From JBFGCT01 sp963825565 (GTDB taxonomy: Bacteria > Actinomycetota > Acidimicrobiia > Acidimicrobiales > Ilumatobacteraceae), in NCBI GenBank assembly GCA_963825565.1, contig CAWGTW010000004.1, positions 558,001 through 622,000 on the forward strand: a stretch of DNA of 64,000 nucleotides, in the 5' to 3' direction. A model generated the notes under the pieces. The model worked only from the letters and a program-made list of their open reading frames with translations, was not told the DNA's origin and did not search any database. Position numbers and translations under genes: made by a program. Position 1 is the first letter of the stretch. Every line of letters starts with the position of its first letter. This document shows, in pieces, positions 61,036 to 64,000 of the stretch.

Positions 61036-64000
61036 ATGGATATGGCCCCCTCAGCATGCCTTGATGGAAACGAAGCCGCTGCCCGCGTGGCGTACAAGCT
61101 CTCCGAAGTCGTGGCGATCTACCCGATCACCCCCGCGTCGCCGATGGGTGAGCACGCCGACGCCTGGTCGGCCGCATCGCAGCCGAACGTGTGGGGAGCC
61201 GTCCCCGACATCCTCGAGATGCAGTCCGAAGCCGGTGCGGCCGGCACGCTGCACGGCGCGCTCCAGACCGGTGCGCTCGGGACGACGTTCACCGCGTCGC
61301 AGGGTCTGCTGCTGATGCTGCCGAACATGTTCAAGATCGCCGGCGAGCTGACGCCGACCGTGATCCACGTCGCCGCCCGCTCCCTGGCCACCCACGCCCT
61401 GTCGATCTTCGGCGACCACAGCGACGTCATGGCCGCGAGGACGACCGGGTTCGCGATGCTCTGCGCCAGTTCGGTCCAGGAGGCCCAGGACTTCGCCGCC
61501 GTCGCCCACGCCGCCACGCTCCGCTCGCGGGTGCCGTTCCTGCACTTCTTCGACGGGTTCCGGACCTCGCACGAGGTCAACCGGATCGAACTGCTCGATG
61601 ACAACGCGTTGCGCGCTCTGTGCCGGGAGGACGACATCGCGGCCCACAAGCTGCGCCGGCTCCGCCCGACCGCCCCGGTGGTTCGGGGCACCGCGCAGAA
61701 CCCGGACGTCTTCTTCCAGGCCGCGAAGCGGCCAACAACTTCCACGACGCAGTGCCGGGCATCGTCGGTGAGGTGTTCGCTGATCTGGCTGCCGAGACGG
61801 GGCGCCGGTACTCGGTCGCCGACTACGAGGGGGCCCACGACGCCGAGCGGGTCGTCGTGATGATGGGGTCCGGAGCGGGCGCGGTCGGGGAGGCAGTCGC
61901 CCGGCTCGTCGCCGAGGGGGAGAAGGTCGGCCTGCTCACGATCCGCCTGTTCCGCCCATTCCCGACCGAGGCGGTCCTCGCCGCGTTGCCCGACACCGTG
62001 CGATCGATCGCCGTGCTCGACCGCACCAAGGAGCCTGGCTCGGTCGGGGAGCCGCTGCTTCAGGACATCGTGACCGTGCTCGCCGACGGCGGCCGCGGCG
62101 ACGTCCGGGTGATCGGTGGCCGCTACGGGCTCGGCTCCAAGGAGTTCACGCCGGCGATGGCCAAAGCGGTGTTCGACGAGGCGGCGTCGGCGACGCCGAA
62201 GCGGCGGTTCACGGTCGGCATCGTCGACGATGTCACACACCTCAGCCTCGACGTCGACGACGAATGGACGATCGACAGCGGTGGCCGGTCGGCGGTGTTC
62301 TACGCCCTCGGCAGCGACGGCACGGTCGGCGCGAACAAGGCGTCGGTCAAGATCCTCGGCTCACGACCGGACACCTACGCCCAGGGGTACTTCGTCTACG
62401 ACTCGAAGAAGTCCGGTTCGATGACGGTCTCGCACCTGCGGTTCGGGTCCGAGCCGATCCGGTCGACCTATCTCGTGCAACGTGCCGACCTCGTCGCGTG
62501 CCACCAGTTCGGCCTGCTCGACCGGTTCGACGTGATCGGCAGCGCCAAACCCGGCGCGACGTTCCTGCTCAACTCGCCGTATCCCGCCGACGAGGTGTGG
62601 GAGCACCTGCCGCCCGTGGTCCAGCGGGGGATCGTCGAACGGGGCCTGCGCGTGTTCGTCATCGACGCCGCGCGCGATCGCCCGCGAGGAGGGCCTGGCC
62701 GGGCGCATCAACACGATCATGCAGCCGTGCTACTTCGCGCTGGCCGATGTGATGCCGGCCGACGAGGCGATCGCCGAGATCAAGGCGTCGGTCGAGTCCG
62801 CGTACGGGCGCCGCGGGTCGCTGATCGTCGATCGGAACAACGCGGCGATCGACCGGGCGCTGAGCGAGCTCGCCGAGGTGCCGGTGCCGAGCGAGGTCCC
62901 GGTTGTCGCACCGCTGGAGGAGGCCTCCGCCGTCGCCGAGTCGGACTTCGTGCAGCGGGTGACGATGGCGATGATCGCCGGCCTGGGCGACCTCCTCCCG
63001 GTGTCGGCGATGCCGATCGACGGGTCGTTCCCGACCGGGACGACCAGGCTCGAGAAGCGCAAGCTGGCCGCCGAGATCCCGGTCTGGGAACCCGACATCT
63101 GCATCGACTGCGGCAAGTGTGCGATCGTCTGCCCGCACGCGACCATCCGCATGAAGGCCTACCCGGCCGAGGCGCTCGACGGGGCACCCGACGGCTTCCT
63201 GACCAAGACGTTCCGCTCGCGCGAGCTGCTGGATCATCACCTGACGATCCAGGTCGCGCCCGACGACTGCACCGGATGCGGCGTCTGCGTCGACGTGTGC
63301 CCGGCCCACGACAAGTCCGAGGTCAAGCGCAAGGCGATCAACATGCGCCCGGCGCTCGAGCACCGCGACGTCGAGCGCGACCGGTGGGACTACTTCCTCG
63401 CGATCCCCGAGCTCGACCGTGCTGCGTTCACCCACTCGACGGTCAAGAACTCCCAGCTCCTCGAGCCGCTGTTCGAGTTCTCCGGCGCCTGCTCAGGCTG
63501 TGGCGAGACGCCGTACATCAAGTTGTTGACCCAGCTGTTCGGCGACCGGCTGGTGATCGCCAACGCCACCGGGTGCTCGTCGATCTACGGCGGCAACCTG
63601 CCGACGACGCCCTACTCCGCCGAACGCCGCCGGCCTCGGGCCGGCGTGGTCGAACTCGCTGTTCGAGGACAACGCCGAGTTCGGGCTCGGAATGCGGCTC
63701 GGCATCGAGCACCACCAGCGCGACGCCCGCCGACTGCTGCTCGAGCTGCGCGACCTCATCGGTTCCGACCTCGTCGGCCGGCTGCTCGCCAACTCGAGCC
63801 CGACCGAGGACGCGATCGCCATTCAGCGGGGGCTCGTGGGCGAGCTGCGCGCCGCGCTGTCCGGGATCGACGACGCCAGGGCCGGCTGGCTCGACACGAT
63901 CGCCGACGAGCTGGTCCGCACCAGCACGTGGATCGTCGGTGGCGACGGGTGGGCCTACGACATCGGCTTCGGCGGGGTCGACCACGTCCTCGGCAGCGGC
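61036..64000 (+). CDS. nifJ: pyruvate:ferredoxin (flavodoxin) oxidoreductase, NifJ type, cut by the window end, three frame breaks
   Basis: A single-chain PFOR (about 985 residues visible) that would convert pyruvate and CoA to acetyl-CoA and CO2 while reducing ferredoxin or flavodoxin. In order: pyruvate/TPP domain (VVAIYPITPASPMGEHAD, EAGAAGTLHGALQTGA), domain II, the gamma-like domain (SKKSGSMTVSHLRFG), two 4Fe-4S motifs (CIDCGKCAIVCPH and CTGCGVCVDVC), and CSGCGETPY, which opens the TPP-binding beta domain with the GNLPTTPYS loop. A base is missing near 61733; extra bases lie near 62671 and 63620. Start ATG 61036 (61042 also possible). The C-terminus lies outside the window. Confidence 0.87.

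Noticed and set aside
1..64000. Prophage, insertion sequence or genomic island
   Set aside because: No integrase, transposase, tRNA target or terminal repeats seen; gene content is ordinary chromosomal metabolism throughout.

Overview
The window reads as chromosomal DNA from a high-GC actinobacterium. A WhiB regulator, a PafB/PafC pair, a mycoredoxin, the F420 enzyme CofC, an HU protein with a lysine-rich tail gene, Ku with a LigD-type polymerase and an actinobacterial ECF42 sigma factor all point that way. The mix of gene families suggests class Acidimicrobiia (Ilumatobacter-like), but that placement is inference. There is no phage, insertion sequence, CRISPR array, tRNA or rRNA that I can support. 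No gap between genes exceeds about 265 bp, so there is no long unexplained non-coding stretch.

Layout. 0-10 kb: sugar and nucleoside kinases, an MmyB-type regulator, a secreted CocE-like hydrolase, an M20 peptidase, an aldehyde dehydrogenase, argG, a membrane protein and a GT2 glycosyltransferase. 10.7-14.7 kb: cell-surface enzymes (L,D-transpeptidase, alpha/beta hydrolase, zinc metallopeptidase lipoprotein). 14.8-20.0 kb: a complete livG-livF-livH-livM-livK branched-chain amino acid type ABC importer operon ending in two hairpins. 20.2-22.3 kb: two small lipoproteins, RarD and a three-copy palindromic repeat. 22.3-27.4 kb: pgl, pgi, a 3-hydroxyacyl-CoA dehydrogenase and the pafB-pafC pair. 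27.4-31.6 kb: a DEDDh exonuclease, WhiB, PIN-PhoH, a HIT protein, HU and a 28-repeat KKAPA protein. 31.7-37.4 kb: PIG-L deacetylase, cofC, an unknown 443-residue protein, selD, rnhB and a BesD-like oxygenase. 37.5-43.0 kb: a leftward run of mycoredoxin, CBS, metB, otsA, otsB and a small membrane protein (thiol/sulfur plus trehalose). 43-51 kb: DUF2142 membrane protein, ECF42 sigma factor with its DGPF partner, fructosamine kinase, methyltransferase, M24 peptidase, a lipoprotein and a membrane protein. 51-53 kb: Ku and LigD-type polymerase (NHEJ). 53-61 kb: serine hydrolase lipoprotein, CobW GTPase, YtcJ-like amidohydrolase, GNAT fusion, TauD dioxygenase and a PLP-dependent decarboxylase. 61-64 kb: a NifJ-type pyruvate:ferredoxin oxidoreductase cut by the window end.

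The most striking property is about 55 single-base frame disruptions, almost all one-base insertions, packed into a minority of genes: the liv operon alone has about 26 in 5.2 kb, whereas about 22 kb from 28 to 50 kb shows none. Correcting each restores full-length, family-typical proteins, so the genes are probably intact in the organism and the sequence locally uncorrected. Affected genes are entered as CDS with the disruption stated. Other items worth attention are the triple palindrome at 22.05-22.22 kb, the HU/KKAPA gene pair (which one base would fuse), and a 39-bp palindrome directly upstream of the PLP decarboxylase.
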